NCBI GenBank assembly: GCA_040954595.2
Contig: CM082584.2
Span: 248,001 to 312,000 of the forward strand
Source of the DNA: Balanoglossus misakiensis
Taxonomy: Eukaryota; Hemichordata
Direction of reading: 5' to 3'
Length of the DNA stretch: 64,000 nt
The position numbers and the translations under genes are program-made. The notes under the pieces were generated by a model, which worked only from the letters and a program-made list of their open reading frames with translations, was not told the origin of the DNA and did no database searches. Positions 31,735-44,944 of the stretch are shown piece after piece. The stretch's first letter is position 1; each line of letters begins with the position of its first letter.

Positions 31735-33448
31735 CGCCGTTTTCTAGGAGGAAGAGCTCCCTGTGGTCTTCCCATAAACGTTGGAATCACACTGCAGTGG
31801 TCGCCTGATTCAACCAGTAAAGGTCACATGAGGTCATCAATTGTTGTCGGTTTTCTGGTTGAATATTCTCTGAAAGCACGCCTTAACATTGATATTTTGC
31901 AATTGGTGTCAGTAGTCATGAACTTTAATGTATGGAGCATCACTCGGCCCCAGTTACTGAGTTGCGATAGGGCGAAATCAACAGCGGAAACTGATTGTCG
32001 ATCGTCTATGTCTCAAGCTTACCTTGTTTACGGACTGAATCAGGGGACTGCAGCAGCGTTATTTCGACGAATGTGATTCTACCCACACATTAAGTCGTGA
32101 AAACTATCTGTGATATCTTAAAACACACTAAATACTGTAATGTTTCAATACTCACTGCGCCAAATATGTATATAGGAATAATGATGGTGGACAGTGTGGG
32201 GGGCATGACTTGCAGAAAACAGCTGGTTGCTCGCTCCTTGGCTTCGCATGTTTTCCGCTATTCTTTCACAGAAATATTGACACTGTCCTGGATGTGTAAC
32301 GAACACTGGCCAAGTAACGTCCATAGAAAAGGCGACATTGGAGTTGACGACAGAAAAAATGTGCCATTAAAACGAACTGGCAGATTCGCTAGCCTGCATC
32401 TCAAATGTGTTTACAACGAAGACGCTGTAAGGGGTCAAAGTCTACGGGTCGAAGGTCAGCAACAGCGTCCTCGTGGGGTATATTCTGCGGGACAATCCCT
32501 CTTTCTGGAGTGTCCAACGGAAGAAGCGGGTGGGTCTGCTTCTTCCGCTGCACTCTTTTTTGGGAGCGCAGCGGAAGAAGCAGAGGGGTCTGGGTAACCA
32601 AACTTGTTATCTGAGGTATACAAGAAACTTGAGTAAACAAGAGACAATTTCAAAGATCTTTGAAAACACAGATGAGAGCGAAATAGGTCGATAATAAAGG
32701 TCGCACCATTCTAGATTTCATGAAGTAATTGTAACTAATAACCTGCAATTGCTGAATTTTAACGAAAAGAAATAAAAAAAATCAACAAACTGACTCTATT
32801 ATGTAACGCTTTGTGTAAATTGGTACATTAGAGTTGAGTTGATATGCCGAATTATTGCAGAATATAACAGGAAATGGGATGGGAGAACCTCAGGCTACCA
32901 TGACTACTGTTAGGCCTAAACACTTTATTTTCGCAAGTTGAAATTTTCGCGATATCGTGAGAGGCCACTGTTTTAATTCCCGAGTTTTAATATTCGCGTT
33001 CTCTTATTTCATTCACTGCATCGTCATCTTCAAAAAAATTACGCGACTTTTTATTTTCACGCTATTTTGGCTTGCGCGTATTTCGCGAAAATTTATTGTC
33101 TTTTACAGCATATACAAAGGAGTGGATTTCAGCTCCTAAAGTCAGGGGGTTCCAACACATTTCAGTTCATTCTACACCCTGTTCTACACTAATAAAGGAG
33201 TTCGTTCCAGAGTGGGGTCCAGCCTGGACTACAGGCCTTGTCCAGTATATCCACGGTTGATCCTTTTTGAAATAAAGTCATAGGCCTATCATTGGCGTTT
33301 AAATCTACTCTACTCGTGTTCCCGTCTCTTCATCAACCGACATTCCGACCAGACTCTACGAATTTATCCCACCAATTATGGGCTGAGGGAAATATTTGCC
33401 ATTTGGGGACAATTTTCTCTCCAAAATCGGCATGATCGGTACATAATG
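31735..33448. other. Stretch without identified gene; hairpin at 32536-32583
   Basis: Short overlapping frames on both strands near 32400-32650 come from a GC-rich inverted repeat (GCTTCTTCCGCTGC paired with GCAGCGGAAGAAGC). I see no exon with a recognisable product. Confidence 0.45.
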
Positions 33449-33451
33449 TTA

Positions 33452-34065
33452 GGGAGCATTCGTTTTTTACAGGGAGGGGGGGGGGCGGTGGAATTTGAGT
33501 CGCCGACTAAATGTAAAAGGCAACCCCCCCCCCTCGAAATTACTTTTCTAAAATGTGTCCCCCCCCCCCTAAATTCTTCAATTGTAAAATGTGACCCCCC
33601 CCAAAAAAAGAGTTTATCCTCCGGATTAAACTTGAAATACCCCCCCCCCAGTTTCTTTCACAGAGCAAAACACATCACCGCTATATCTTGTAAAAAAGAA
33701 AAACAGCGCTCCCATGAAAAGAATTTGAAACCAATGTTTCCCCTCATCATCAAAACTGAACACTGTTTTTATTTTTTAAGTATTTGTATTCTGTGTTGGG
33801 AGACATTGTAAACCGAGAATTGAAGGGGTGGGTTTGGGACCCACATTACAAAATTTTGTAAAATAAAGGGCGTGAAACTGCATTTTGTGGACTCAAAATA
33901 AATATTTAGCCGTCAAAGTTTCAGTCAAGTCCCCCCCTTTCAGTCCCTATATAATAATCCCTTGATTATAAAATTTGTCCCCCCCTAAAAACTGCTTTGT
34001 AAAAGTAAACCCTCCTCCCTGATTTCCACCGCCCCCCCCCCTCCCTGTAAAAAACGAATGCTCCC
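33452..34065. mobile_element. PIF/Harbinger-type MITE, family H2
   Basis: The left end GGGAGCATTCGTTTTTTACA, then GGGAGGGGGGG, is mirrored exactly at the right. TTA flanks both sides (33449-33451 and 34066-34068), the target duplication typical of PIF/Harbinger. The termini contain long G (left) and C (right) runs. The interior has C-rich phrases such as AAATGTGACCCCCCC and no transposase. Confidence 0.85.
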
Positions 34066-34068
34066 TTA

Positions 34069-35300
34069 CGCATCCGAGCCTACTCGGTGTGAAAAAATGT
34101 TGATTCTGTAGGCCAGTGTAGGCCTAAATTGCTATCAAATACAAGTTTTAAATATCTCAAAATTCATGTTTGGGAATAAAACTTTTGCAGAGTTCGTCTA
34201 TTAAAATATGAAAAGACGTTTTACTTTTACAGTTTTACTTTCCAGTACTGGTCTGTTCCCCCGCCCATTCCCACGCTGACTGCGCTATAGGCTAAAAGGA
34301 AAGGATGGCTTTGCTCGTCACCGTGACTGTAGCGAAAGGGAATCGCTATATAACATCCGCTGTATTAGATACACTGCCCGGGGAAACTTTCATAGCAGTC
34401 TGGGCCATCTGGCCTTATATATTACACGGCTTGCAATGAACACTCGTACTTGGAGCCAGCTGACAAAAAAAACAAAACATGGCCTTGGGGGCGCTGTATA
34501 GTCGTGGTGTCATGGCGGGGCGATTTGAATCTCTGACTTCCATCGGTCGGATTGAATGGATCGCGAAGCCCTCAAAATGGAATATTATTCCTGAAATACT
34601 GCTTCCAAGTATTCGCCAGGGTCCAGGTGCAAGTTTTATCATGAACAGTTCAAGTTTCTTGTGTATTTCTAGCGCAGGCAGTGGAAGTTGTCCAACGTAA
34701 TGGAATTTTACACGATTGCGTCACAAGGTGTCATGGCGGACTTTATCTCTCTGACGAGAATATTCGGGATGGATGCCGTCACTGAACGCGAAGAATAGTA
34801 TATTATGATTTGTGTGCGCGTTTGAATCCAAATGTTATGCTGGAGTCCCTCTGAAGATGTTACACAGTGTGCATGGAATATCGTTGGTCGACTTGAACGT
34901 TTCAGTGAGTACATTAGGTCCTATTTAATTAAATTTAATATCGTGTTTACGAAAAAACATGCCGTGACATAATTTGTGACCCCGGCCAGCATTGACGAAG
35001 GATTCAATTTTATTACACATATTCATAGTAAGCGAAAAATTGGGTTTCAGATGCATTTTTAGGCTTTTTATATCATAATAACGAGTTTGTATGAATGTTT
35101 ACTCATAGTCGTATTCATACAACAAGCTAAATAGTCAGTAGTTCCATAGCAAACCAAAACTATCCATATAAAGCATGACTAGACAAATTTCTATCCGAGC
35201 AATTACAACTTGAATTTCACTAGAGTAGCAACGCTCATAAAGTTGACTGAAACGTTGTGTTTAGGTCCCATGGTATGTATGTCAATCCAAATAAAAAAAC
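34069..35300. other. Stretch without identified gene
   Basis: A phrase GTGTCATGGCGG occurs at 34510 and 34727 with similar following sequence, suggesting an old local duplication. No exon was recognised. Confidence 0.4.
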
Positions 35301-35539
35301 TTGGAAACCACTTGGCATATAACCTTGATATAAACGAAGTCGTCATTCTCAAAAATATGCAAATTAGCTTGAAAATGTGAAATTGGTCAAAACTCCAAAA
35401 CTCAACAACTATTGGGCAAATTGCTTTGAAAATTGGTATGAATGTACCTTATGTCAACCACTGAACCTCATACAGTCCTCAAAATTTTAGTTAATATCAT
35501 GAATTTTCTATTTTTATGAAGATTTTAGTCTTTTTTTTA

Positions 35540-36114
35540 TATTATAGACTGTAAACAATCATGGGTTGATTGCTTTAAAATTTATTATGAAGCTTCCAAT
35601 AGGTAATCTAAGTCATTTTTTCCAGTTTGTTGCATAATTTGCATATTTGTAATTTTTGGGTAATTTTTATGATTTTTTGTAAAAAATCATTTCTCTGAAA
35701 CCTCTTGTCCAGAATCATTAGGATTTTGGTAGGCATGTTCCTAGGGATAACCCAAGTAAGCTGTCGTACATACCTTGTTGGTGAAATTTCCATATTCGTG
35801 TTCTTGGGGCAATTTTGGGGGATTTTGCGCAAAAAAATTGTTTTCTATGAAACCGTTTGTCAGATTGCTTTGTATTTTTGTAGGCACATTCCTTATGGTG
35901 ATTGAAGTAAGACATTGTACAATTCTGGTGATATTTGCATTCTTGTGTTTTTACCACTTTTGAAGCAATATTGCTGTGACATTTTGTGGGAATTATCATG
36001 TGGGAACTCAAGTAGGTAATGAAAAGTGTTGGTGAAATTTGTGTTCTTAGGGCAATTTTTGGTGTTTTGGGTCTTAATTAGGGACCCAAGCGCCTAAGGG
36101 CGCTTGGGTCCCTA
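35540..36114. repeat. Dispersed repeat ending in a perfect hairpin
   Basis: It shares ordered phrases with 12620-13230 (TTGTAGGCA(T/C)(G/A)TTCCT, TTGAAGTAAG(A/G)(C/T)ATTGTACAATT, TTTTTACCACTTTTGAA). It ends at a perfect 16-bp-arm palindrome, TAGGGACCCAAGCGCC, loop TAAG, then the inverse (36079-36114). The hairpin may be the element's 3' end, as in some Helitron-like or SINE-like repeats; that is a guess. Confidence 0.6.
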
Positions 36115-36877
36115 CTGTAATTACTGGAGTTTTTTTTTCTTTTTTCTTGAGTCATTTTAATTTTTTGTTCACCTAGATCTCAGAAACTGCGCTTCTGAAC
36201 CTTGGCATATAAAGGTTGGCAAACACATCTGGTCACTGATAACATACTTTGTATAAATAGTGGGACTTTTTTGTTTTGGTTATGTAAATGTCTCCATACA
36301 CAATATTTTTAGCCTGTCAATATGATTTTTCCACAGCGGACACAATGTGTGTTTGTGCTGTGGTGAATCTAGGATCAGAGATTTGAGGTCATTTTTGCCG
36401 GTGGTCTCCACTTTAAGGGCCTTTTGATAATGAGAGGGACATTTTTTCTGTTGCCATTATGACAATCATACTAGTATACAAATATTCATAAAGTAAGGCA
36501 AGATTGAGAGTAAGAATTGCAGAGAATTCCATTGCAGTTTTAGTCTGTACACTGCACTGCAACTACACCCCATGTAAAGTGTAGGAATAAAATTGTGCTA
36601 TCTAATCTTTTTTTCGGTGTGATCATGATTATCAATGATGATTTGTGAAGCATTTTCCAATATTTTACAATGTGAGCTGCTGTTCTGAGTCAATGATCTG
36701 AATTGCACATTTGCATAAAGTTCAAAAGAATAGCACCCTTGATTCAAACACCAACTGTATCATCTTAATGTTGAACTGCCTGTGGTAACATTTTCTGGGC
36801 TTTTACTGAGGAGACTATTGACAATTGACCATGTCTGCGTCTATTCAAGTATTTCAGCATTCTCAGCCTAGGAAGTT

Positions 36878-37235
36878 AAACGGACAAAGTCTCTCTCTCC
36901 CTGCCCTTTTCCCATTAATTAGGTTTGATACAACACACTGTTTATGTTAATGAACATTTGTATATGTAGTGAATGTACATTCAACAACACACAAATTCCA
37001 TACCACTTGTATGATATGAGAGTGAAAGCTCACCCAAAATGAATAAATGGTAGACACTGATTATTCATTTTGGCGAGTTTTTCACTCTCATGTCTACAAG
37101 CGGGATGGAAGTTGTGTGTTTTTGAACGTTGGTTCACTATATATCCACATATACATTAACATAAACGGTGTCTTGTATCAAACATAATTATTGGGAAAAG
37201 GGTAGCAAAGAGAGACTTTATCCTTTAACTTTCCT
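36878..37235. mobile_element. Palindromic TTAA-type MITE, family F2, diverged copy
   Basis: It starts TTAAACGGACAAAGTCTCTC and ends GAGAGACTTTATCCTTTAA. It has the same internal palindrome as 27296-27655, including AATAAATGGTAGACACTGAT, with more substitutions. Confidence 0.85.
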
Positions 37236-37466
37236 GCTTAGAACTATAGTAAATGTTCTCCTAAATTTTAAAATTTAGGATTATAATATAAGGCTCTGTA
37301 GTTATCTCATTTTTATATGTGGATGAGAACTGGCAACAGTTTTATAAACACCTTTATACAAATTTGAAGATGAAAACATATGAGTTCCTCTTACCCATGA
37401 TTTCTATATTTTTTGAAAGTTTTGATTTTGTGCTCAAAATTGTTTTCAACTTTCTTAAATTGCAGG

Positions 37467-37563
37467 AGGAACTTTCCATGTGATCTAGCCGACAGGACTT
37501 GTGGGAAAAAGTTGAAGATTACAGAAATAGATGTACATTATAGCAGCCGAGCTTTGAGCAGGG
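37467..37563 (+). CDS. Candidate plus-strand exon, unknown product
   Basis: A strong acceptor (TTTCTTAAATTGCAG) is followed by an open frame RNFPCDLADRTCGKKLKITE, then IDVHYSSRALSRE, before GTAAAA. The composition looks protein-like and has two cysteines. No neighbouring exon confirms it, so it may be chance. Confidence 0.25.
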
Positions 37564-38229
37564 AAGTAAAATTTTTTATACGATGTACTTTATTGTTTTA
37601 CTTGACAGCTTAAATATTGCATAATTGGCAGATGGTGCAAAATTCTGGCTGCCTTTAATAGGTGTTCACTTTGTGCTAGGGGGTCAAATCACATTATAAT
37701 AATTGCATTCTGGGTAAAAAGTCGACAACTCACTGTAGTAAGAGATAGAATAAATGATATGTTTACTGTATGTTATGACTTTCTTTGGTCAAACATGTCT
37801 GTCTTTGTACTTAACATATCAAACTCATTAAACTTTTTTCACATTTTGTTATTTTTTCTGTTACAAAGATTCAGAAAGACTCAATATCACTTTAGCTCAT
37901 GAACTCCCATTTCTTAAACATGGCAAAAATCGGCCATCTTGAAATTGTGTCGACCATATTATGAGATTTTCATCACTCACTTAGGTAGCTTAAAACCTAT
38001 TTAAGGTAGGGAGGATTAAAAACGACATGGTAGGCATCTGCTTTTCAGTTTGGATTAACTTCATGATGTTCAAATGCAAATTACGGCAAAGAGGATGATC
38101 ACACCAGTCACGTTGAAATTGGAGCAGTAATATTCTTAAAATCAATGACAATTGAAAGACAAATGTAATATGAGAAAAACATGATTAGGAATAATAGGAT
38201 GAATAATAGGAGGATGATAATAAAATAAC

Positions 38230-38375
38230 TAAAAATAATGACTACAATGATGATGATGATAATGATGATTGTGATGATGATGATAATGATGATGATGATT
38301 ATAATGAGGATGATGATGACAATAATGATGATGAAGATGTTACAAAAACAGTAACAATGATGATGATGATTAGTT
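38230..38375. repeat. ATG/ATGA-rich microsatellite
   Basis: Imperfect GATGAT/AATGATGAT repeats. Confidence 0.9.
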
Positions 38376-39159
38376 CTTTATATCTGTGTAAGAAAGACAC
38401 CAATAATAGTAGTTTCTGCAGAGCATATGTCAATGTGGTATTGTCTGGTTTTGGTGAATCTTCAGGATACTTTGAGACGCAATAGGTTGGAGAATGAATA
38501 TGTCTTGAGTGGTATAGGTGGTTAATATTTGTTTCTTAGTGGTCTTAATTTACTCCAGAATAATGGGTGTAATGTTGTATCTGTTACTAGCGTTAGCTTT
38601 GGCATTGTGGTTGTAGTGGTATAAAATAACAGAAATAATAATGTAAGTAAAGGTTTAATTTAACCATAAATATACGTTACACAGAGATGTATTTTCATCC
38701 AGACAATCAGTCACATTCATCTTAAATATTCGTCAGAATTGGTAGCCTAATGTTTATGCATAGTTCAAGTTTGCATTACATACTTTGTGATTCTGTGTAC
38801 AGAGTTTTGCAAAGCAAATGTGTTTGTACAAACCAGGGTAAAATGATCCTAGTACATAGAGCTGTTGGTGAAAATTTATGACTGGTATAGATATATATCA
38901 TTGATATGCCTGTTATTAAATGAATTAAATAAAGTTTTCTTTTTTTCTAGGAATGCACTTCATATGAATCCCTGTTGCCTCGTATCACTTTAATGTACAA
39001 ATGTAGCAGCCATTTTGCTTGACATGTAAAATATATCATGTAACGGGTTCGTCTGTGTTTCAGACAAAATGCATGCATGCAAATTTAAATACAGTTACCA
39101 TGGTAAATGGAGATCTGTACTAACTGGTACAGCAGTTTTAACCGTAACATAGCGGTGTT

Positions 39160-39650
39160 GAATATGATAATACTGGTGGTGATAATAGTGATGACAATGA
39201 ATGTGAATCTGGTGGTACTGGTGATACTGATTAAGATAATAATGGTGGTGATGGTGATGATGATGGTGATGATGGTGATAATAATGGTGGTGATGGTGAT
39301 ACTGATGGTGATAATAGTGGTGGTGATGGTGATGATGATGATAATAATGGTGGTGATGGTGATGATGATGGTGATAATAATGGTGGTGATGGTGATACTG
39401 ATGGTGATAATAGTGGTGGTGATGGTGATAATGATGGTGATGATAGTGATAATAATGGTGATGATGGTGATAATGATGGTGATGATGGTGATAATAATGG
39501 TAGTGATGGTGATACTGATGGTGATGATGGTGATAATAATGGTGGTGATGGTGATAATGATGGTGATGATTGTGATATTGATGGTGATGGTGGTGATACT
39601 GATGGTGATGGTGATAATAATGGTTTAGATGGTGATACTGATGATGATGG

Positions 39651-39714
<64 letters not shown>

Positions 39715-39718
39715 ACTT
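39160..39718. repeat. TGGTGATG minisatellite with nested longer periods
   Basis: Runs of GGTGATGGTGATACTGATGG and GATAATAATGGTGGTGATGG alternate in blocks and end in pure (GAT)n. A 173-codon frame reading only M, V, I and L is a by-product of the repeat, not a gene. Confidence 0.95.
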
Positions 39719-39986
39719 ATAAAAATAAAAATATCATACTCACATGTAATGACACAAAGCTTTGTAAATGGGTGATCTGCTGGGTGCAGTCATGCTCTCA
39801 GGTGTTTTTTATTAAAACTTGCACACATGTGGGTGTTCCCATTCTGACTTGGCCAGTCAGATTTGGGGATGTCATAACCTTGCACTCTCAAACATGAAAT
39901 ATCGTATAAGTAACCACGCACTCAGAAGTTTCTGATTTATCAAACTAGTTAATAATATTACACTATGGAATTTGTGGTGTTATAAC

Positions 39987-42870
39987 ATGAACAGTGTTTC
40001 ACAATTGTAAACAAACAACCTGTGTGAAACCAGGGTGTTCTTATTGATAATGATGGGGGAAGGGGGTTGTCAGTGATTACAAATTTTTGTGTCAGGTACT
40101 GTAGCTTGATATGAGAACTTTAAACTAACCTGCAGTATTAAAATGCTGCACCATGATGTGATTAATTTCATTAATAATTTTACCAAGCATGTGTTCTTAA
40201 GGGAACAATGTCTCACAATCGTAAACAAACAACCTGTGTGAACCAATGTGTTCATAATGATGGGGTAGGGGGTTTCAGCTATTACAATTTTTTGTTTCAG
40301 GTACTGTAACTTGATATGAAAACTTTGAACTAATCTGCAGTATTAAAATGCTGCACCATGTTGTGTTGTACCATTAATAATTTTACTATGCTTGTGTTAT
40401 TAAGTGAACAGTGTTTCACAATCGTAAACGAACAGCCAGTGTGGTAATGATCGGGGGTGGGGGTTGTCAGGGGTGGGGGGTGTCAGCGATTACAAATTTT
40501 TGTTTCAGGTACTGTAGCTTGATATGAAAACTTTGAACTAATCTGCAGTATTAAATTGCTGCACCATGATGTGTTTTATCATTAATAATTTTGCCATGCT
40601 TGTCTTATTAAGTAAACAGTGTTTCACGATCATAAACAAACAATCTGTGTGAAACCAATGTGTTCTAATTGGTAATGATCGGGGGTGGGGGTTGTCAGTG
40701 ATTACAAATTTTTGTTTCAGGTACTGTAGCTTGATATGAAAACTTTGAACTAATCTGCAGTATTAAATTGCTGCACCATGATGTGTTTTATCATTAATAA
40801 TTCTACTATGCTTGTGTTAATTAAGTGAACAGTGTTTCACGAATGTAAACAAGTAACCAACGTGAAACCAAGGTGTTTCAATTGGTAATGATCGGGTGTG
40901 GGAGGTGTCAGGGTTGGGGGGTGTAAGTGATTACAATTTTTTGTTTCAGGTACTGTAGCTTGATATGAAAACCTTGAACTAATCTGCAGTATTAAATGCT
41001 GCACCATGATGGGTTTTATCATTAAAAATTTTACCATGCTTGTGTTAATTAAGTGAACAGTGTTTCACAATCGTAAACAAACAACCTGTGTGAAACCATG
41101 GTGTTCTAATTGGTAATGATCGGGGGTGGGGGGTGTCAGGGTTGGGGGGTGTAAGTGAATACAATTTTTTGTTTCAGGTACTGTAGCTTGATATGAAAAC
41201 TTTGAACTAATCTGCAGTATTAAAATGCTGCACCATGATGTGTTTTATCATTAATAATTCTACTATGCTTGTGTTAATTAAGTGAACAGTGTTTCACAAT
41301 CGTAAACAAACAACCTGTGTGAAACCAAGTGTTCAAATTGATAATGATTGGGGGAGGGGGGTGTCAGCGATAATAAATTTTTGTTTCAGGTACTGTTGCT
41401 TGATATGAAAACCTTGAACTAATCTGCAGTATTAAAATGCTGCACCATAATGTGTTTTATCATTAATAATTTGATTATGCTTGTGTTCTTAAGTGAACAG
41501 TGTTTCACAATCGTAAACAAACAACCTGTGTGAACCAAGGTGTTCATCATGATCGGGGGTGGGGGTGTCAGTGATCACAAATTTTTGTTTCAGGTACTGT
41601 AGCTTGATATGAAAACTTTGAACTAACCTGCAGTATTAATTAAAATGCTGCACCATATTTAGTGAACAGTGTTTCACAATCATAAACAAACAACCTATGT
41701 GAAACCAAGCGTTCTAATTGATAATGATGGGGGGAGGGGGATGTTAGTGATCACAAATTTTTGTGTCAGGTACTGTAGCTTGATATGAAAACCTTGAACT
41801 AATCTGCAGTATTAAAATGCTGCACCATAATGTGTTTAATCATTAATAATTTGACTATGCTTGTGTTCTTAAGTGAACAGTGTTTCACAATCGTAAACAA
41901 ACAACCTGTGTGAACCAAGGTGTTCATCATGATCGGGGGTGGGGGGTGTCAGGGGAGGGGGGTGTCAGTGATTACAAATTTTTGTTTCAGGTACTGTAGC
42001 TTGATATGAAAAGTTTGACCTAACCTGCAGTATTAAAATGCTGCACCATATTTAGTGAACAGTGTCTCACAATCGTAAACAAACAACCTGTGTGAAACCA
42101 AGTGTTCAAATTGATAATGATGGGGGGAGGGGGGTGTCAGCCATAATAAATTTTTGTTTCAGGTACTGTAGCTTGATATGAAAACCTTGAACTAATCTGC
42201 AGTATTAAAATGCTGCACCATAATGTGTTTTATCATTAATAATTTGACTATGCTTGTGTTCTTAAGTGAACAGTGTTTCACAATCGTAAACAAACAACCT
42301 GTGTGAAACCAAGTGTTCTAATTGATAATGATGGGGGGTGGGGGGTGTCAGGGGTGGGGGGTGTAAGAGATTACAAAGTTTTGTTTCAGGTACTGTAGCT
42401 TGATATGAAAACCTTGAACTAATCTGCAGTATTAAAATGCTGCACCATAATGTGTTTTATCATTAATAATTTGACTATGCTTGTGTTCTTAAGTGAACAG
42501 TGTTTCACAATCGTAAACAAACAACCTGTGTGAAACCAAGTGTTCTAATTGATAATGATGGGGGGTGGGGGTGTCAGGGGTGGGGGGTGTAAGAGATTAC
42601 AAAGTTTTGTTTCAGGTACTGTAGCTTGATATGAAAACTTTGAACTAACCTGCAGTATTAATAAAATGCTGCACCATGATGTGTTTTATCATTAATAATT
42701 TTACTATGCTTGTGTTATTAAGTGAACAGTGTTTCACAATCGTAAACAAATAACCTGTGTGAACCAAGGTGTTCATAATGATGGGGGTGGGGGTGCCAGC
42801 GATTCATAATGATGGGGGTGTCAGTGATTACAAATTTTTGTTTCAGGTACTGTAGCTTGATATGAAAACT
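39987..42870. repeat. Satellite array, 14 units of 174-229 bp
   Basis: TTTCAGGTACTG (twice TGTCAGGTACTG) recurs with the CAGGTACTG core at about 40094, 40299, 40505, 40718, 40947, 41176, 41388, 41592, 41766, 41988, 42162, 42389, 42615 and 42844. Full units carry CAGTGTTTCACAATCGTAAA, a GGGGGTGGGGG tract, the CAGGTACTG motif, AATCTGCAGTATTAAAATGC and TTTTATCATTAATAATTT. The two 174-bp units lack the last segment, showing higher-order duplication around 41388-42162. Confidence 0.95.
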
Positions 42871-43384
42871 TCCAGACAGTGTTTGCATTGAACCGGTAAT
42901 TGTGATCACAATTGATGTGTCTCAAATGCATGATTTCTTTCCAGATTAAATAATATGATATAACATTGCATTGTATAACATTTATGTTCCAGATCTGTAT
43001 TTAATTGTGTTTTAATACCATCCAGTCAGTTTCACCAACAGCTCATTGTCTAAATTCCCCCTTTTCATCAGTGAAGTTAGCACTCGTTTGAAAATTGGAA
43101 AATAATTTACATAACATGGCTGTTTTGGAAATTGCAGTACTTTAGTAAAAGAACATTCAGAATTACTGGTGTATAATGTCAGCTATGCGTTTAAAAAAAT
43201 TGCCATTTGAAATTTTAATATTATAATATTCTTAGACTTAAAAATTTACAAACTGATAATAATAAACATATAATATTTTAGAGTATAATACAATCACCTC
43301 AGCTAGATTAACAAACTAGTGACTTTGTAGAATGCTGTTGGTTGACAGTTTCTGATTTTCATGGGTCATTCAACATTTTGATTT

Positions 43385-43496
43385 TATTTCTGTTAATGTT
43401 GGTGATGGTGTTGGCAGTTTTGATGTTAATTGTTATTGCTAGTTGTTATGGTGATGGCATTGATGGTTGTACTGATGTTGATGACGGTTGTGATGG

Positions 43497-43534
<38 letters not shown>

Positions 43535-43612
43535 GTGATGATGATGGCAATGATGGTGATGATGATGATGATTATGATGATGATGATGATGATGATGATA
43601 ATGATAAATAAG
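43385..43612. repeat. GATGAT microsatellite
   Basis: TGATGGTGATG grades into (GAT)n. Overlapping D-rich and M-rich frames are by-products. Confidence 0.9.
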
Positions 43613-44209
43613 AAATGTGTTGTTTTCTCATTAATCCTCAGCCATGGAACTTAAATATTCTGCTGAATTTGTATTGATTAGTAGGCTTAGCTTTAAGTGA
43701 TAATTTAGTACTTATGTCTGATGATTTTAGGGAATAACTTTTGAAAACTACATTAATAATTTTGCAGTTTTTATCACTGTGTATTTTTCTTAAACCCACA
43801 ACTGGGCATAAATTGTAATGGCAATTTTCCAGTAAGGAGCTAAACCCAGTGAATGGTATAGTTTAGCAATTACAATGTACATAATATATAGACAGGTGAT
43901 AATTACAGGAATAATTTTAAATTTGTAGAAATTTAGTCCCCCATAATGATTAGTTGACTGAGTACCGGTCCATGTTTCTCCCATAGAAATATAAATATTT
44001 TCACATTTTGTTAGTCTATTGGATAAATAAATAAGTTTATCAGATCCTAGAGTTTTACAATGGTTAATGTACATCAGATAGCTAACTACCCACCAGATTA
44101 AAAGGGAAAATACAATGTAAGTGTACCATAGGTAACATTAAACTCAACCAGTCTATGATAATCAATTAATATTTACTATTTATTATTTGTTGCAGGTGTT
44201 GGGGATTGT

Positions 44210-44925
44210 TAGCAGCCAAGTTGGAGTTCATAGCAGTTAGTTATAATTGTCTATTTACACGTTTTTTCTCATTAGTTTCAGATTTCCATGATGCCCAATA
44301 TCCTCCTGTCCAGATGCCAAGTTGGTAACCAGGTAACATGATTCCTATGGTGTGAGTATGCAAATTAATGGCTCATGGCTTGCAGTCATGTGACATCTCC
44401 ATGTCTCTTGTGATTTCCTGGACACGTTGCCCTAGTCGCCTTGAAACCAGAAACGACTGAGCACCCAACGAGAAATAATTATAGATTGGAGCCAAGTTGA
44501 AGTTCATAGCAGTCAGTAATAATTGTCTATTTACACAAATTTTCTCATTAGTTTCAGATTACCATGATGCCCAATATCCTCCTGTCCAGATGCCAAGTTG
44601 GTAACCGGGTAACATGATTCCTATGGTGTGAGTATGCAAATAAATGGCTCATGGCTTGCAGTCATGTGACATCTCCGTGTCTCTTGTGTTATCCTGGACA
44701 CTTTGCACTAGTCGCCTTTGAACCAGAAACAACTGAGCACCCAACGAGAAATAATTATGGATTGGAGCCAAGTTGAAGGTCATAGCAGTCAGTTATAATT
44801 GTCTATTTACACAATTTTGTCTCATTAGTTTCAGATTTTAATGATGCCCAATATCCTCCTGTCCAGATGCCAAGTTGGTAACCAGGTAACATGATTCCTG
44901 TGGTGTGAGTATGCAAATTAAATTT
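44210..44925. repeat. 274-bp tandem repeat, about 2.6 copies
   Basis: AGCCAAGTTG(G/A)AG recurs at 44215, 44491 and 44765. Each unit contains TTAGTTTCAG, then about 51 bp (ATGATGCCCAATATCCTCCT...GTAACC(A/G)G), then GTAACATGATTCC, an acceptor-exon-donor-like layout. Confidence 0.9.
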
Positions 44926-44944
44926 GAGTAACCAGCCATTGAAG

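Noticed and set aside
32097-32694. Overlapping frames of 60-166 codons on both strands
   Set aside because: GC-rich inverted repeat produces open frames both ways; no domain, no splice support.
39107-39628. 173-codon open frame made of M, V, I and L
   Set aside because: Direct product of the TGGTGATG minisatellite; no non-repetitive coding sequence.
40020-42870. CRISPR-like array
   Set aside because: Units are 174-229 bp long with no constant short repeat/variable spacer pattern; this is a eukaryotic satellite.
43342-43654. Asp-rich and Met-rich frames
   Set aside because: Translation of a (GAT)n microsatellite in different frames.
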